A stretch of DNA of 64,000 nt from Luteirhabdus pelagi (GCF_016827595.1 NZ_JAECMS010000002.1:434001-498000); one strand, 5' to 3'. Counted from the first letter of the stretch, positions 6,687 through 15,542 are shown. Notes: generated from the sequence alone by a model not told the origin. Translations and numbers: made by a program.

Positions 6687-8906
6687 TTACCCTTCAACCT
6701 CAGATCGACTTCCAATCATCGTAAAGTCCAAATGCTTGCGAACTAAATCGGCATTCTTCACGCGTACATACACTTCATCGCCTAATGTATATTTCGTATG
6801 AGTCCGCTGACCGACCACCGCATATTCCTCTTTATCAAATACATAATGGTCGTCGCTAAGATCGCTAAGTCTGACCATACCTTCACATTTGTTACTGATG
6901 ATTTCAACATAGATTCCCCATTCGGTTACTCCAGAAATCACTCCTATAAATTCTTGGTCTTTATGATCCATCATATATTTCACCTGCATATACTTCACAC
7001 TGTCGCGTTCCGCATTGGCAGCTAAATTCTCCATTTCACTACTATGGGCACATTTTTCCTCATAGTTTTCCTGATTGGCAGATTTACCACCATCGAGATA
7101 TTTTTGTAGCAATCGATGCACCATTACATCGGGATATCGTCGGATGGGGGAAGTGAAATGCGTATAATAATTGAACGCCAAACCGTAGTGACCGATATTA
7201 TGCGTGGTATAAATCGCTTTGCTCATACTTCGTATGGCAAGGGTATCGATCAGGTTTTGTTCTTTCTTTCCTTCCACATCTTTCAACAACTTATTCAGGC
7301 TTTTGGATGTAGAATTCCGATCGCGGGTATCCATTTTGTACCCAAAACGCTTAATAATATTTTCAAGCGCTGCGATTTTTTCATCATCCGGTTCGTCATG
7401 AACCCGATATACAAATGTTTTTTCCTTTTCTCCTTTCTTCGTTTTACCGATGAATTCGGCCACACTCCTATTTGCCAACAACATAAATTCCTCGATCAGC
7501 TTATTGGCATCCTTACTTTCCTTGAAGTAAACACCTTCCGGTTCGTTTTGCTCGTCCAATTTAAACTTCACTTCCACCTTATCGAAGGAAATAGCGCCGT
7601 GGCGCATCCTGTTCTTTCGAAGAATTTTAGCCAAGCGATCCATTTCCAAAACGGCTTCAGCAATTTTAGGGTCTACTTGATATTGCTTGCCCGTAAGTGA
7701 AATTTTAGCTGGAATTTCGTGTGGACTTGCTTTCGGATTTTCAATAATGTGTTGCGCTTCTTCATAGGCAAAACGCGCATCGCTATAGGTTACCGTTCTT
7801 CCAAACCATTGTTTTTGAACACGGGCCTTATCATCAATTTGAAAAACGGCAGAGAAGGTATATTTTTCTTCATTCGGACGAAGTGAACAGGCCTGATTGG
7901 AAAGAATCTCTGGTAACATCGGTACCACCCGATCGACCAAATACACAGAAGTGGCACGTTCGTAAGCTTCGTCATCCAAAATATTTCCTGGGGTAACGTA
8001 ATGTGAAACATCCGCTATATGAACGCCTATTTCGTAATTGCCGTTTTCCATTTCCCGAAATGAAAGTGCATCGTCAAAATCCTTCGCATCCTTGGGATCG
8101 ATAGTGAAGGTAAGTACATCGCGCATATCGCGTCGCTTCTTTATTTCCTTTTCCTGAATGCTGGTATCGATTTTATTCGCGTAATCTTCTACTTCCTTTG
8201 GAAATTCATACGGCAACCCGTATTGTGCCAAAATGGAATGTATCTCGGTATGGTGTTCGCCTGGGCTTCCCAGCACTTTTTTCACGCTTCCGATAGGCGA
8301 ATCGGCACCTGCTGGCCAATCCTTTATTTCAACCAACACTTTTTCACCGCTTTTCGCTTCGCCAATATTTCCGATAGGTACGAAAATATCGGTGTACATA
8401 TTGTAGTCCTTACATTCAACAAAGGCAAAGGTTTTATGGATATCGATAACCCCAACAAACTCGGTTCGCTTTCGCTGTAAGATATTGGTTACCTCACCTT
8501 CTGTCTTTCCTTTCTTTCTTCGCTTAAAGACATATACTTCGACAATATCGCCATTCAGGGCTTTGTTCAAATTTCGATTGGAAACAAAGATATCATCCTC
8601 CAATCCGTCTACTATGACATAGCCTTGACCGCGACTGGTAAGATCCATTTTTCCGGTAAAATAATCCTTTGATGGAACAATGGTATAGGTTCCCTTCTTA
8701 GGCTCTTCAATTTTACCACTTTCCTTGAGCTTCTTTAATTTTTTGGTAATCTGATTGCGACTGTTGGCATCGTCGACACCTAATTGATGAGCAATCTGTT
8801 TGTAGTTTTGCGGTTGCTTGGAATGCTTCCGAAGGATAGATAAAATCTTGTTGGTTAGGCCTTGTATTTGGGTATTTTTCTTTTTTCTCTTAAATCGTTT
8901 GGACAT
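6687..8906 (-). CDS. rnr: Ribonuclease R
   Basis: 739 aa, a processive 3'-5' exoribonuclease of the RNB family that degrades structured RNA. Order: basic N-terminus with a winged-helix HTH (about 15-70), two cold-shock/OB domains (about 80-240), the RNB catalytic domain with TIDPKDAKDFDDA (Asp270, Asp276, Asp278, Asp279 for metal binding), and a C-terminal S1 domain (about 650-730, GVISGVTEWGIYVEI). Length is normal for Bacteroidota RNase R. The upstream -7 box gives a leader of about 15 nt. Likely monocistronic or followed by the LysE gene. Confidence 0.96.
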   Translation of the reverse strand: MSKRFKRKKKNTQIQGLTNKILSILRKHSKQPQNYKQIAHQLGVDDANSRNQITKKLKKLKESGKIEEPKKGTYTIVPSKDYFTGKMDLTSRGQGYVIVDGLEDDIFVSNRNLNKALNGDIVEVYVFKRRKKGKTEGEVTNILQRKRTEFVGVIDIHKTFAFVECKDYNMYTDIFVPIGNIGEAKSGEKVLVEIKDWPAGADSPIGSVKKVLGSPGEHHTEIHSILAQYGLPYEFPKEVEDYANKIDTSIQEKEIKKRRDMRDVLTFTIDPKDAKDFDDALSFREMENGNYEIGVHIADVSHYVTPGNILDDEAYERATSVYLVDRVVPMLPEILSNQACSLRPNEEKYTFSAVFQIDDKARVQKQWFGRTVTYSDARFAYEEAQHIIENPKASPHEIPAKISLTGKQYQVDPKIAEAVLEMDRLAKILRKNRMRHGAISFDKVEVKFKLDEQNEPEGVYFKESKDANKLIEEFMLLANRSVAEFIGKTKKGEKEKTFVYRVHDEPDDEKIAALENIIKRFGYKMDTRDRNSTSKSLNKLLKDVEGKKEQNLIDTLAIRSMSKAIYTTHNIGHYGLAFNYYTHFTSPIRRYPDVMVHRLLQKYLDGGKSANQENYEEKCAHSSEMENLAANAERDSVKYMQVKYMMDHKDQEFIGVISGVTEWGIYVEIISNKCEGMVRLSDLSDDHYVFDKEEYAVVGQRTHTKYTLGDEVYVRVKNADLVRKHLDFTMIGSRSEVEG

Positions 8907-8925
8907 ACATTGTTCTTATTACGCG

Positions 8926-8933
8926 CAAATGTA
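8926..8933 (-). promoter_or_regulatory. -7 promoter box of rnr
   Basis: TACATTTG on the minus strand, an exact match to TAnnTTTG, 19 nt before the rnr ATG. Confidence 0.6.
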
Positions 8934-9030
8934 GTGTTTATAAAAGAATGCAGTAGTACGATTGGCAAACTTTTAGTACCTTGTTATAGGCTCGTAACCT
9001 ACTCATTTCATTGTGATAACATACCCATAA

Positions 9031-9270
9031 ATGGAGCATTTTAAAACCATTGCTATTTTTACTTTTCCAAGCGAGTACGCCGTTCTTCGACTGCTCTTGG
9101 AACAGCATGAGCTTCGTTTTGTGTTTCAGAATGAAACGATGATTGGCGTCCTTCCCTTTCATAGCAACGCCTTCGGCGGCATCAGACTCCGCGTACACCA
9201 GGACGACATCGAACAGGCGCAGAAACTGATCGACAGTTTGAACAATTCCGATCCACTTCGAATTGTTTAA
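9031..9270 (+). CDS. DUF2007 domain protein
   Basis: 79 aa. It begins with MEHFKTIAIFTFPSEYAVLRLLLEQ, then FQNETMIGVLPF and a C-terminal IRLRVHQDDIEQAQKLID: the beta-alpha-beta ferredoxin-like (ACT/PII-like) layout of DUF2007, called a putative signal-transducing protein domain. The pattern 'position as (E/Q)QHEL.. + LRV...D.E.A..L(I/L)' is characteristic. No catalytic residues are evident. It stands alone, reading into the origin-like segment. Function unknown. Confidence 0.85.
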   Translation: MEHFKTIAIFTFPSEYAVLRLLLEQHELRFVFQNETMIGVLPFHSNAFGGIRLRVHQDDIEQAQKLIDSLNNSDPLRIV

Positions 9271-9278
9271 ACCATCCT

Positions 9279-9295
9279 TTCAACAGTTGTCAACA
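9279..9295. repeat. 17-bp direct repeat, copy 1
   Basis: TTCAACAGTTGTCAACA occurs here and, identically, at 9484-9500. Each copy holds two TNTCAACA boxes on either side of a CAACAGTTG palindrome. Confidence 0.9.
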
Positions 9296-9483
9296 TATAT
9301 ATAATCATCTTTCTTTTTTTATAAATTTTTTTAAATCTAAATGATGTCTATTATAGGTTGTTGAAAACCGTGAAAACTTTTCAGCGTTTTTTTTTGGATT
9401 TTGAGTTAGTAATAGTTGTTTGCAGTTTGTTAACATTCTCTTAATATTGAAAGCTACTGAGAATGATGCTTTTTCTACTTTTC

Positions 9484-9500
9484 TTCAACAGTTGTCAACA
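9484..9500. repeat. 17-bp direct repeat, copy 2
   Basis: Exact second copy of the 17-mer at 9279-9295, 205 bp away and in the same orientation. Confidence 0.9.
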
Positions 9501-9771
9501 ACATAAATTGACACCTTTTTTTTGATAAATTGACGTTCACTTCCCTGTTGAAAGTTTCAACATTGAGTCTGAAAACTCACTAAGAAATTCACCGGATATT
9601 TTATGGAATCTTCTTTAAAAATTTCCATATGAAGAATTGCCACCTTATTTCCAAATTTTTTTCTTGGAAAGAAATTAACACCTATCAACAGCCTTGTTAA
9701 CTATTTTGAAACATCCTTTTCATTCGTGTATAAGTTGAACTACCCTTGTTTATTTCACCCTAACAAATACC

Positions 9772-9779
9772 TATCTTTG
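9772..9779 (+). promoter_or_regulatory. -7 promoter box of rpiB
   Basis: TATCTTTG, exact TAnnTTTG match, 15 nt before the ATG. A CTTG upstream (9745-9748) is 23 nt away, a little far for a good -33 box. Confidence 0.65.
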
Positions 9780-9794
9780 TAGAAAACCATTCTT

Positions 9795-10226
9795 ATGAAA
9801 CTATCCATCGGAAACGATCACGCCGGTACCGACTATAAAAATGCTATTGTCGAATATCTAGAAAGTGAAGGCCACGAAGTAACCAATCATGGAACCGATA
9901 GCTCCGACAGCGTCGATTACCCAGATTTTGTACATCCAGTAGCAGAAGATGTTGAAAATGGTACTGTTGATTTTGGTATTATTATCTGCGGAAGCGGAAA
10001 TGGTGCTAACATGACTGCGAACAAACATCAAAAAGTACGATCGGCCTTGTGTTGGTCAAAAGAAGTTACAGCTTTGGCGCGTGAACATAATGACGCAAAT
10101 GTATTGAGCATTCCAGCACGCTTCACCAGCGAACCTCAAGCTATTGAAATGGTCAAAACCTTTTTAGACACTGCTTTTGAGGGTGGTCGTCATGAGAGAA
10201 GGGTGAATAAAATTGCCTGCTCTTAA
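9795..10226 (+). CDS. rpiB: Ribose-5-phosphate isomerase B
   Basis: 143 aa, cytoplasmic. RpiB interconverts ribose-5-phosphate and ribulose-5-phosphate in the pentose phosphate pathway. The N-terminal IGNDHAG (Asp8, His9), the active-site Cys65 in IIICGSGNGANM (C65 followed by GSGNG) and the C-terminal RHERRVNKI phosphate-binding arginines match the RpiB/LacAB family; length is normal. It starts a rightward operon: the CDF exporter begins 3 nt after its stop, and an acetyltransferase follows. Physiological link between these three is not obvious. Confidence 0.94.
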   Translation: MKLSIGNDHAGTDYKNAIVEYLESEGHEVTNHGTDSSDSVDYPDFVHPVAEDVENGTVDFGIIICGSGNGANMTANKHQKVRSALCWSKEVTALAREHNDANVLSIPARFTSEPQAIEMVKTFLDTAFEGGRHERRVNKIACS

Positions 10227-10229
10227 TTT

Positions 10230-11141
10230 ATGGAACACTCCCATGATCATTCACACGCCCATGATTTGAAAGGTCGGAATTTATTGATTTCGATTTTTCT
10301 GAATGTGGGCATCACCGTGGCGCAGGTAATTGGGGGATTGATATCAGGAAGTCTCTCGTTGCTTTCGGATGCGCTTCATAATTTTAACGATGTCCTTTCC
10401 TTGATCGTCAGTTATATTGCTGATAAATATTCTAAAAAGGAAGCTTCCTACGATAAAACCTTTGGCTACAAAAGGGCCGAGATTATTGCTGCTTTTGTAA
10501 ATGCCGCCACTTTGTTGATCGTTGCGGTATATCTCATTTATGAAGCAATCGAGCGTTTTTTCAATCCACACGAAATCGAAAGCGGACTAGTTATTTGGTT
10601 AGCCTTGTTGGGTATTTTATTTAATGGATTTAGTGTATTGCTACTTCATAAATCGTCTAAGGAGAATATGAACATGCGATCGGCTTATCTTCACCTAATG
10701 ACCGATATGGCAGCTTCGGTAGCGGTATTAGTAGGAGGTATTTTGATGCTGTATTTTGGTTGGTTTTGGGTAGACAGTGTCCTTACTGTTCTTATTGCTT
10801 TGTATCTTTTGATCATGGGCTTTGGTTTGTTGAAGAGTTCCTTCAATGTTTTAATGTTGTTCACTCCCGAGGAGATTAAACTGACGAAACTTCGGGATGT
10901 GGTGACTAAAAAACATCCGAAAATCAAGAATATTCATCATATCCACATATGGCAATTAAATGAAGAGGAAACACATTTGGAAGCACATATCGATTTTCAT
11001 GAAGATATAAAGCTATCGGAATTTGATGCTATCTTGCATAGTGTTGAAGCCCAATTGCACGATGAATTTGGAATCAACCATGTAAATATTCAGCCAGAAT
11101 ATCGAAAGGATGATGATAAGGATATAATCGTTCAGGATTAA
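10230..11141 (+). CDS. Cation diffusion facilitator (CzcD/ZitB-type Zn exporter)
   Basis: 303 aa. A His-rich N-terminus (HSHDHSHAHD) precedes six membrane helices and a cytoplasmic C-terminal metal-sensing domain (about 205-300, with HHIHIWQLNEEETHLEAHIDF). The two intramembrane metal motifs are visible as HxxxD: LSDALHNFND (Asp47, His50, Asp54) in helix 2 and HLMTDM in helix 5. His plus Asp in these positions is typical of Zn2+-preferring members that exchange metal for protons at the inner membrane. It is translationally close to rpiB (3-nt gap) and to the GNAT gene (1-nt gap). Confidence 0.93.
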   Translation: MEHSHDHSHAHDLKGRNLLISIFLNVGITVAQVIGGLISGSLSLLSDALHNFNDVLSLIVSYIADKYSKKEASYDKTFGYKRAEIIAAFVNAATLLIVAVYLIYEAIERFFNPHEIESGLVIWLALLGILFNGFSVLLLHKSSKENMNMRSAYLHLMTDMAASVAVLVGGILMLYFGWFWVDSVLTVLIALYLLIMGFGLLKSSFNVLMLFTPEEIKLTKLRDVVTKKHPKIKNIHHIHIWQLNEEETHLEAHIDFHEDIKLSEFDAILHSVEAQLHDEFGINHVNIQPEYRKDDDKDIIVQD

Positions 11142-11142
11142 T

Positions 11143-11583
11143 ATGGAAATAGTTGTAAAAACATTCGATCAATTAGGAACAGACGAGCTGTACGATTTAC
11201 TGCAGTTACGAAGTGAAGTATTTGTAGTAGAACAGGATTGCGTGTACCAAGATATCGATGGAAAGGATCGAAAGGCGCTACACGTTATCGGAACCAAGGA
11301 AGGAAAAGTAGTCGGCTACACCCGTTGTTTTGCTCCAGGCGATTATTTTGAAGAAGCCGCCATAGGAAGAGTTGTGGTGAAAATGAGTGAACGGAAATAC
11401 GGCTACGGACACAATATCATGAAGGCTTCCATGCAGGCCATAAAAAAATACTACGGGACCGAAACAATTAAGCTTTCGGCCCAGCAGTATCTTTCAAAGT
11501 TTTACGAAGCACATGGCTTTCAAAAGGTTGGGGAAGGATACCTAGAAGATGGTATTCCCCACATTGCCATGGTTACAACTTAA
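11143..11583 (+). CDS. ElaA-type GNAT acetyltransferase
   Basis: 146 aa. The opening LLQLRSEVFVVEQDCVYQD with a following DGKDRKALHV is the ElaA signature, and AIGRVVVKMSERKYGYG is the acetyl-CoA pyrophosphate loop (V-x-x-x-x-R-x-x-G-x-G/A form). The acceptor is unknown; ElaA proteins have no settled substrate. Last gene of the rpiB operon. Its end overlaps the convergent 11573 gene by 11 nt. Confidence 0.88.
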   Translation: MEIVVKTFDQLGTDELYDLLQLRSEVFVVEQDCVYQDIDGKDRKALHVIGTKEGKVVGYTRCFAPGDYFEEAAIGRVVVKMSERKYGYGHNIMKASMQAIKKYYGTETIKLSAQQYLSKFYEAHGFQKVGEGYLEDGIPHIAMVTT

Positions 11584-11950
11584 TAAAATTCTTCTCTAAG
11601 TTTATGTCCGCCAACATTTCACGCGTAAACTTATAATGGCCACGACGTGTAATAATTTTGAAGCGATGGTTTCGCATACGGGTCAACGCATCCAAAAACT
11701 TCCACTTAGATTTTAAAAGTTTCGGTTTTTCCGACTTTAAACTTACTTCGAAGTAATGTTTAATCCCGGCGCGCTCTGCCACGATATCAGGCGTTATCGA
11801 AATGTCGCTTCCTTTTTTGTTATACGATTTTGGGGTTTCATACCCTTCTACATCCGCCTTGATGTTTTCAAAGCCTTTCTTCTCTAAATAGGCTACGGAT
11901 TCCTCTAAAACTGCTGTGCTTTCCTGTTTGTCTACTTGTACCATAACCAA
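11573..11950 (-). CDS. Hypothetical protein, nuclease-fold-like
   Basis: 125 aa (an ATG two codons later, at 11944, is equally possible). No signal peptide. Helix-strand pattern with ITPDIVAERAGIKHYFEVSLKSEKPKLLKSKW resembles the core of the PD-(D/E)xK restriction-endonuclease-like fold: Asp near 55, then FEV-x-L-K (Glu-x-x-x-Lys), then a long helix. That reading is only a pattern match. Basic overall, ending NLEKNFIKL. It is widespread-looking in Flavobacteriia but I do not recognise a named family. Monocistronic. Confidence 0.68.
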   Translation of the reverse strand: MVMVQVDKQESTAVLEESVAYLEKKGFENIKADVEGYETPKSYNKKGSDISITPDIVAERAGIKHYFEVSLKSEKPKLLKSKWKFLDALTRMRNHRFKIITRRGHYKFTREMLADINLEKNFIKL

Positions 11951-12080
11951 TAATATATAAAAAGTAACGGAAACAATGTTTTAAAGATTTGTTAAGATGT
12001 AATTTATATGATGTAAAACCCATTTCACTTTCCGAATTAAAAGAATAGGAACTTATGGAAATACATATATTACAAACACC

Positions 12081-12177
12081 CCTCTTTCATCTGCTCCCGT
12101 TTCCCGAACGGGACAAGCTCTCAAGGGAAGAAGAATAATAACCCTTCCCTTTGAAGGGAAGGCTAGGATGGGATGTT
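12081..12177. repeat. REP-like palindromic intergenic element
   Basis: Two hairpins lie in a row: CCCGTT-TCCCG-AACGGG (12096-12112) and CCTTCCCTT-TG-AAGGGAAGG (12143-12162). Between them, AAGGGAAG (12123-12130) could pair with the left arm of the second hairpin, giving an alternative fold. Composition is C/G-richer than the surroundings. Elements of this kind are scattered through flavobacterial genomes; only one copy is in this window. The rest of the 279-bp spacer (11951-12229) shows nothing else. Confidence 0.6.
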
Positions 12178-12229
12178 TTTTGTCTTTAAATTATAGTACT
12201 ACAGATAAGCTATAACAAAAATAGGAAAT

Positions 12230-13051
12230 CTACTTCGACTTCGATTTAACCGTTTTGTTGAAGGGAATGCCAAGCTGAACCCATAAATTTTCATCGTCGG
12301 TATGATCGGCCAAATCGACGCCATATTGAATTTTTTTAACATCCTCATACACGAAGGTTCCAAACAACCGATCCCAGATACTGAACATATTTCCATAGTT
12401 GCTATCGGTCCACGGCAGTTCGTAATGATGGTGAAATTTATGCATGTTAGGAGTGACGATGACATAACTCAATCCCTTATCCAATGCCAACGGAAGTGAA
12501 ATATTCGCATGAGTCCAATAGGTGAAAAGGACGCTAAGAATTCGATAAAAAAGGTAAAAGGCAATCGGCATACCCATAATCACCACCGCGAGGATTGCGA
12601 AGGTTTCGCGAAGGACGAAGTCTAATGGGTGGTGACGTGTACCCGAAGTAACATCTACATTTTTATCACTATGGTGCACAATGTGAAGTCGCCACAACGG
12701 CGGCACTTTGTGAAGCAAATAGTGAACACCGTATTGTGCGATAAAATCCAATACGAGTAAGGAAAGCAACAATTCAACCCAAAGTGGCGCTTCAAAAAGA
12801 TGTAGTAGTCCGAATTGCGTATCGTTCAACCATAGAAATACACCAGCTGTTAACAAACCAAACACCGCATTGATGATCATTACAAATACCAATAAACTAA
12901 GATTGACCTTTGCATGTTTCCATTTCTTATACTTCAGGGTTACTAGTGAATAATAGCCTTCCAATATCCAAAAAATAGCCAATACAAACACCACCCAACC
13001 GGCTTTCATCCATATGGGCATGGTTTCAAAAAAGTTGAGGAAGGCCTCCAT
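12230..13051 (-). CDS. Sterol desaturase / fatty acid hydroxylase family protein
   Basis: 273 aa, integral membrane. The di-iron histidine clusters are visible: HYLLH (HxxxH), LHIVHH with nearby TSGTRHHPLD, and HKFHHH late in the protein followed by the family-typical NYGNMFSIWDRLFGTF. About four to five membrane helices precede and separate them. The family oxidises lipid or carotenoid-like substrates at the membrane; the substrate is not clear here. It is 7 nt downstream of the S41 protease and closes the rnpA-DUF4349-S41 operon. Lys/Ser-rich tail (KTVKSKSK). Confidence 0.87.
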   Translation of the reverse strand: MEAFLNFFETMPIWMKAGWVVFVLAIFWILEGYYSLVTLKYKKWKHAKVNLSLLVFVMIINAVFGLLTAGVFLWLNDTQFGLLHLFEAPLWVELLLSLLVLDFIAQYGVHYLLHKVPPLWRLHIVHHSDKNVDVTSGTRHHPLDFVLRETFAILAVVIMGMPIAFYLFYRILSVLFTYWTHANISLPLALDKGLSYVIVTPNMHKFHHHYELPWTDSNYGNMFSIWDRLFGTFVYEDVKKIQYGVDLADHTDDENLWVQLGIPFNKTVKSKSK

Positions 13052-13058
13052 TTTTGGT

Positions 13059-14681
13059 TTATTTCAAGATTTTACTGTAGCGATTCGAATCTTTCAACAC
13101 AGATACTGCTTCCAAAATTTCAGGGTTGTGGGTGGTTTGATAGTCGTACAGACCGTCACGGTAGAAATAACGCTTCAATATTTCATCGGATAAAAGTGAC
13201 TTAATCTTCACCTTTTCTTCTAGAATGCGTTTCTCTTTAGCGGTGTCTAAGGAAGCCATCAGTTGCTTGTAGCTACCTTGAATATCATCCTTTAAATCGT
13301 CATTTTCCGCTTTGCGAAGCGCTTCCTCCAATGCTTCTTCTGTTTCAGTTTCATATTCAAAGCCTTGCTGCTTTAAAAATTTCATAAAATCCTGAAAGTC
13401 GGCATCGGTCACTTCAAAATTCTCCCAAGAATCGTGGGTATGATTGTAGTAATATTTTGTAGCATAATCGAAAATAGCCTGATCCTTCAACAGGGCCGTA
13501 ATAATCGGACTAAATTCAGCGGTTTCCAATTCGATATCCGGTAAGATTCCACCTCCGTCATATACCGTTCTCCCACCTTTGGTTTTAAAGGAATTGTATT
13601 CCTTCGCGTCTACACGAATAGGGTCTCCATTTTCATCTCGATTCCAATAGTCCAACGCCTGAATGCAACGTCCGCTTGGCGTATAGTAACGTGAAATGGT
13701 TACTTTCAGCTGCGTACCATAGGTCAATTTTTTAGGTCGCTGTACCAAGCCTTTTCCGAAGCTTCGAGCCCCTACAACCACAGCGCGATCCAAATCCTGA
13801 AGTCCACCGGAAACAATTTCACTGGCGGAAGCACTTCTTCCATTTATTAACACCACCAACGGAATTTCGGTATCGACGGGATCGTTTCGAGTGCGATAGG
13901 TTTTATTGTATTTTTCAACAGCCGATTTCGTTGTCGTAATCACTTCGCCTTTTGGCACGAAAAGGTTCACAATATTGATCGCTTCATTTAACAATCCACC
14001 TGGATTTCCACGTAAATCCAAAATAAGCTTATCGGCTCCTTGCGATTTAAGGTCTTCTAAGGCTGCCTTGGTTTCCTTGGTCGTTTTATGGTTGAACTTG
14101 CTTAGTACGATATAGCCAATATTATCATCCATCAACTTATAATACGGTACCGCATTCACATCTACCGCATCGCGCGTAATGGTTGCCGTATTCGTTTTCC
14201 CCTGACGTAGGTAGGTAACCTGTACGGTAGATCCTGGTGCTCCTTTTAGCAGTTCTCCTGCATCGTTTTCAAAATCGGCAATAGCTACGTTATCTATTTT
14301 AATCAGTTCGTCGCCCGCCTTTAATCCAGCTTTATCGGCAGGATAATCTTTATAGGGTTCGATAATAATGATCTTATCTTTTTCAGTTCGCGCCGAAGCA
14401 CCGATTCCGGTATACACACCAGAATTGTTAATACGTGCATCTTCCACCTGCTGTTCATTCCAATACACCGTGTAGGGATCGAGATCGGCCAACATACCCT
14501 TAATTGCTTTATCCATGAGTTGTGAAGGCGTGGTTTCATCCACATAATTCATGTTCAGCTCCTTATAAAGCGTGGTGAAGATTTCAATCTGTTTAGCGAT
14601 TTCAAAGAAATCGTTTTTAAAGGCCGTTGTCGTAAAAAAAATGGCAACAGCTATAATGGGAAGGAGAATTCTCTTTTTCAT
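13059..14681 (-). CDS. S41 family C-terminal processing protease
   Basis: 540 aa with an N-terminal signal anchor (KKRILLPIIAVAIFFTTTAF). A PDZ domain (about 95-165, GIGASAR...AGLKAGDELIKIDN) is followed by the S41 catalytic domain with LDLRGNPGGLL, the SASASE serine motif (about 283-288) and the catalytic-lysine motif SFGKGLVQ (Lys about 310). Ser/Lys dyad proteases of this kind trim or degrade envelope proteins in the periplasm. The ATG at 14681 is taken over the TTG at 14687. The C-terminal 150 residues are helical and charged, as in other Bacteroidota CtpA proteins. Confidence 0.93.
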   Translation of the reverse strand: MKKRILLPIIAVAIFFTTTAFKNDFFEIAKQIEIFTTLYKELNMNYVDETTPSQLMDKAIKGMLADLDPYTVYWNEQQVEDARINNSGVYTGIGASARTEKDKIIIIEPYKDYPADKAGLKAGDELIKIDNVAIADFENDAGELLKGAPGSTVQVTYLRQGKTNTATITRDAVDVNAVPYYKLMDDNIGYIVLSKFNHKTTKETKAALEDLKSQGADKLILDLRGNPGGLLNEAINIVNLFVPKGEVITTTKSAVEKYNKTYRTRNDPVDTEIPLVVLINGRSASASEIVSGGLQDLDRAVVVGARSFGKGLVQRPKKLTYGTQLKVTISRYYTPSGRCIQALDYWNRDENGDPIRVDAKEYNSFKTKGGRTVYDGGGILPDIELETAEFSPIITALLKDQAIFDYATKYYYNHTHDSWENFEVTDADFQDFMKFLKQQGFEYETETEEALEEALRKAENDDLKDDIQGSYKQLMASLDTAKEKRILEEKVKIKSLLSDEILKRYFYRDGLYDYQTTHNPEILEAVSVLKDSNRYSKILK

Positions 14682-14723
14682 ACTCAAGTTTCTATTGAAG
14701 CGAACGAAACAAACGTTCTTATA

Positions 14724-15542
14724 TTATTGTTTCTTTTTGCGGCGCACAAACCAACGTACCACCAAAATAATGATAAAGGCGATAACGAACAAAGGCCATA
14801 AGTATAGCAGTCCGAGGAAGAATACCGAAACACCGTCCCAGCCACCTTTAAGGGCGTTCACTATTTTTTGGCCATAGGAAACGGTCACACCGGTTTCAGA
14901 CGTTTCCTTATAGAATTCGATGGAAACGGTACTTATCGAAACACGATCCTGAAGGTACTGCAGGCGACCTTGTTTCGCTTCTATTTCTTCACGAATGGTT
15001 GCCAGTTCACGCTCAATTTCGAGCATTTCCTTGACGTTTTTAGCTTGTTTCAGTAATTCTAAATAGCGGTTTTCAAGTTCGCGTTTGGCTTTAAGACGCG
15101 CTTGGAGGTCGACAAATTCTTCGGTTACATCCTGGCGCGAGATATCTCTTCTATCGAAGTATTCGACACCTTCGGAAATACCGTCTATAAATTTTTGGAA
15201 GTTAGCTGTTGGAATACGAACCGTCATATTTCGGTATATCCGATTATAGCTTTTCCCTGCGTTGTCGTTGGCTACGAATCCTTCATATTGTTGTGTAAGT
15301 TGAAGAATGCGCGCATGTGTTTCCTCAGGTTTTTGGGTTGAAAAAGCGAGGTTAGCGGTTTTAATGATTTTCTGTTCCTGAACTTCTTTTGAAGCCGTGT
15401 ATTCGGGTGTCAATTGTTCTCGAGCTATTTCTACTTCTTCAGTTAGGTAATCACCTTCAGCTTGCTCAAATGACGCATCGGAACTTGGTCCCTCTGCACA
15501 GGCTAGGGCGAATAAAAACAATAGAGCGCTAATGGTTTTCAT
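14724..15542 (-). CDS. DUF4349 domain protein, membrane anchored
   Basis: 272 aa. A short N-terminal signal ends in LACAEG (a weak lipobox), then an acidic stretch. The DUF4349 core follows: KIIKTANLAFSTQKPEET, then MTVRIPTANFQKFID, then a coiled coil with repeated heptads (about 140-195, ELENRYLELLKQAKNVKEMLEIERELATIREEIEAKQ region). One membrane helix (about 240-262) precedes the basic C-terminus RRKKKQ. Envelope protein of unknown role. Its start overlaps the end of rnpA by 14 nt, so the two are translationally coupled. Confidence 0.88.
   Translation of the reverse strand: MKTISALLFLFALACAEGPSSDASFEQAEGDYLTEEVEIAREQLTPEYTASKEVQEQKIIKTANLAFSTQKPEETHARILQLTQQYEGFVANDNAGKSYNRIYRNMTVRIPTANFQKFIDGISEGVEYFDRRDISRQDVTEEFVDLQARLKAKRELENRYLELLKQAKNVKEMLEIERELATIREEIEAKQGRLQYLQDRVSISTVSIEFYKETSETGVTVSYGQKIVNALKGGWDGVSVFFLGLLYLWPLFVIAFIIILVVRWFVRRKKKQ

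Larger units (their letters stand above)
9271..9794. other. Candidate replication origin (524-bp gene-free segment)
   Basis: No gene fits here. The segment is AT-rich and holds many copies of a TNTCAACA-type box (a degenerate DnaA box; E. coli consensus TTATCCACA): CTTTCAACA 9277-9285, TTGTCAACA 9287-9295, TGTTGAAAA 9359-9367 (reverse), TTGTTAACA 9427-9435, TCTTCAACA 9482-9490, TTGTCAACA 9492-9500, TGTTGAAAG 9546-9554 (reverse) with GTTTCAACA 9554-9562, and CTATCAACA 9682-9690. Next to the first cluster, 9296-9345 is nearly pure A/T and could be the unwinding element. rnr leaves to the left and rpiB to the right. Inference from motif density; dnaA itself is not nearby. Confidence 0.5.
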
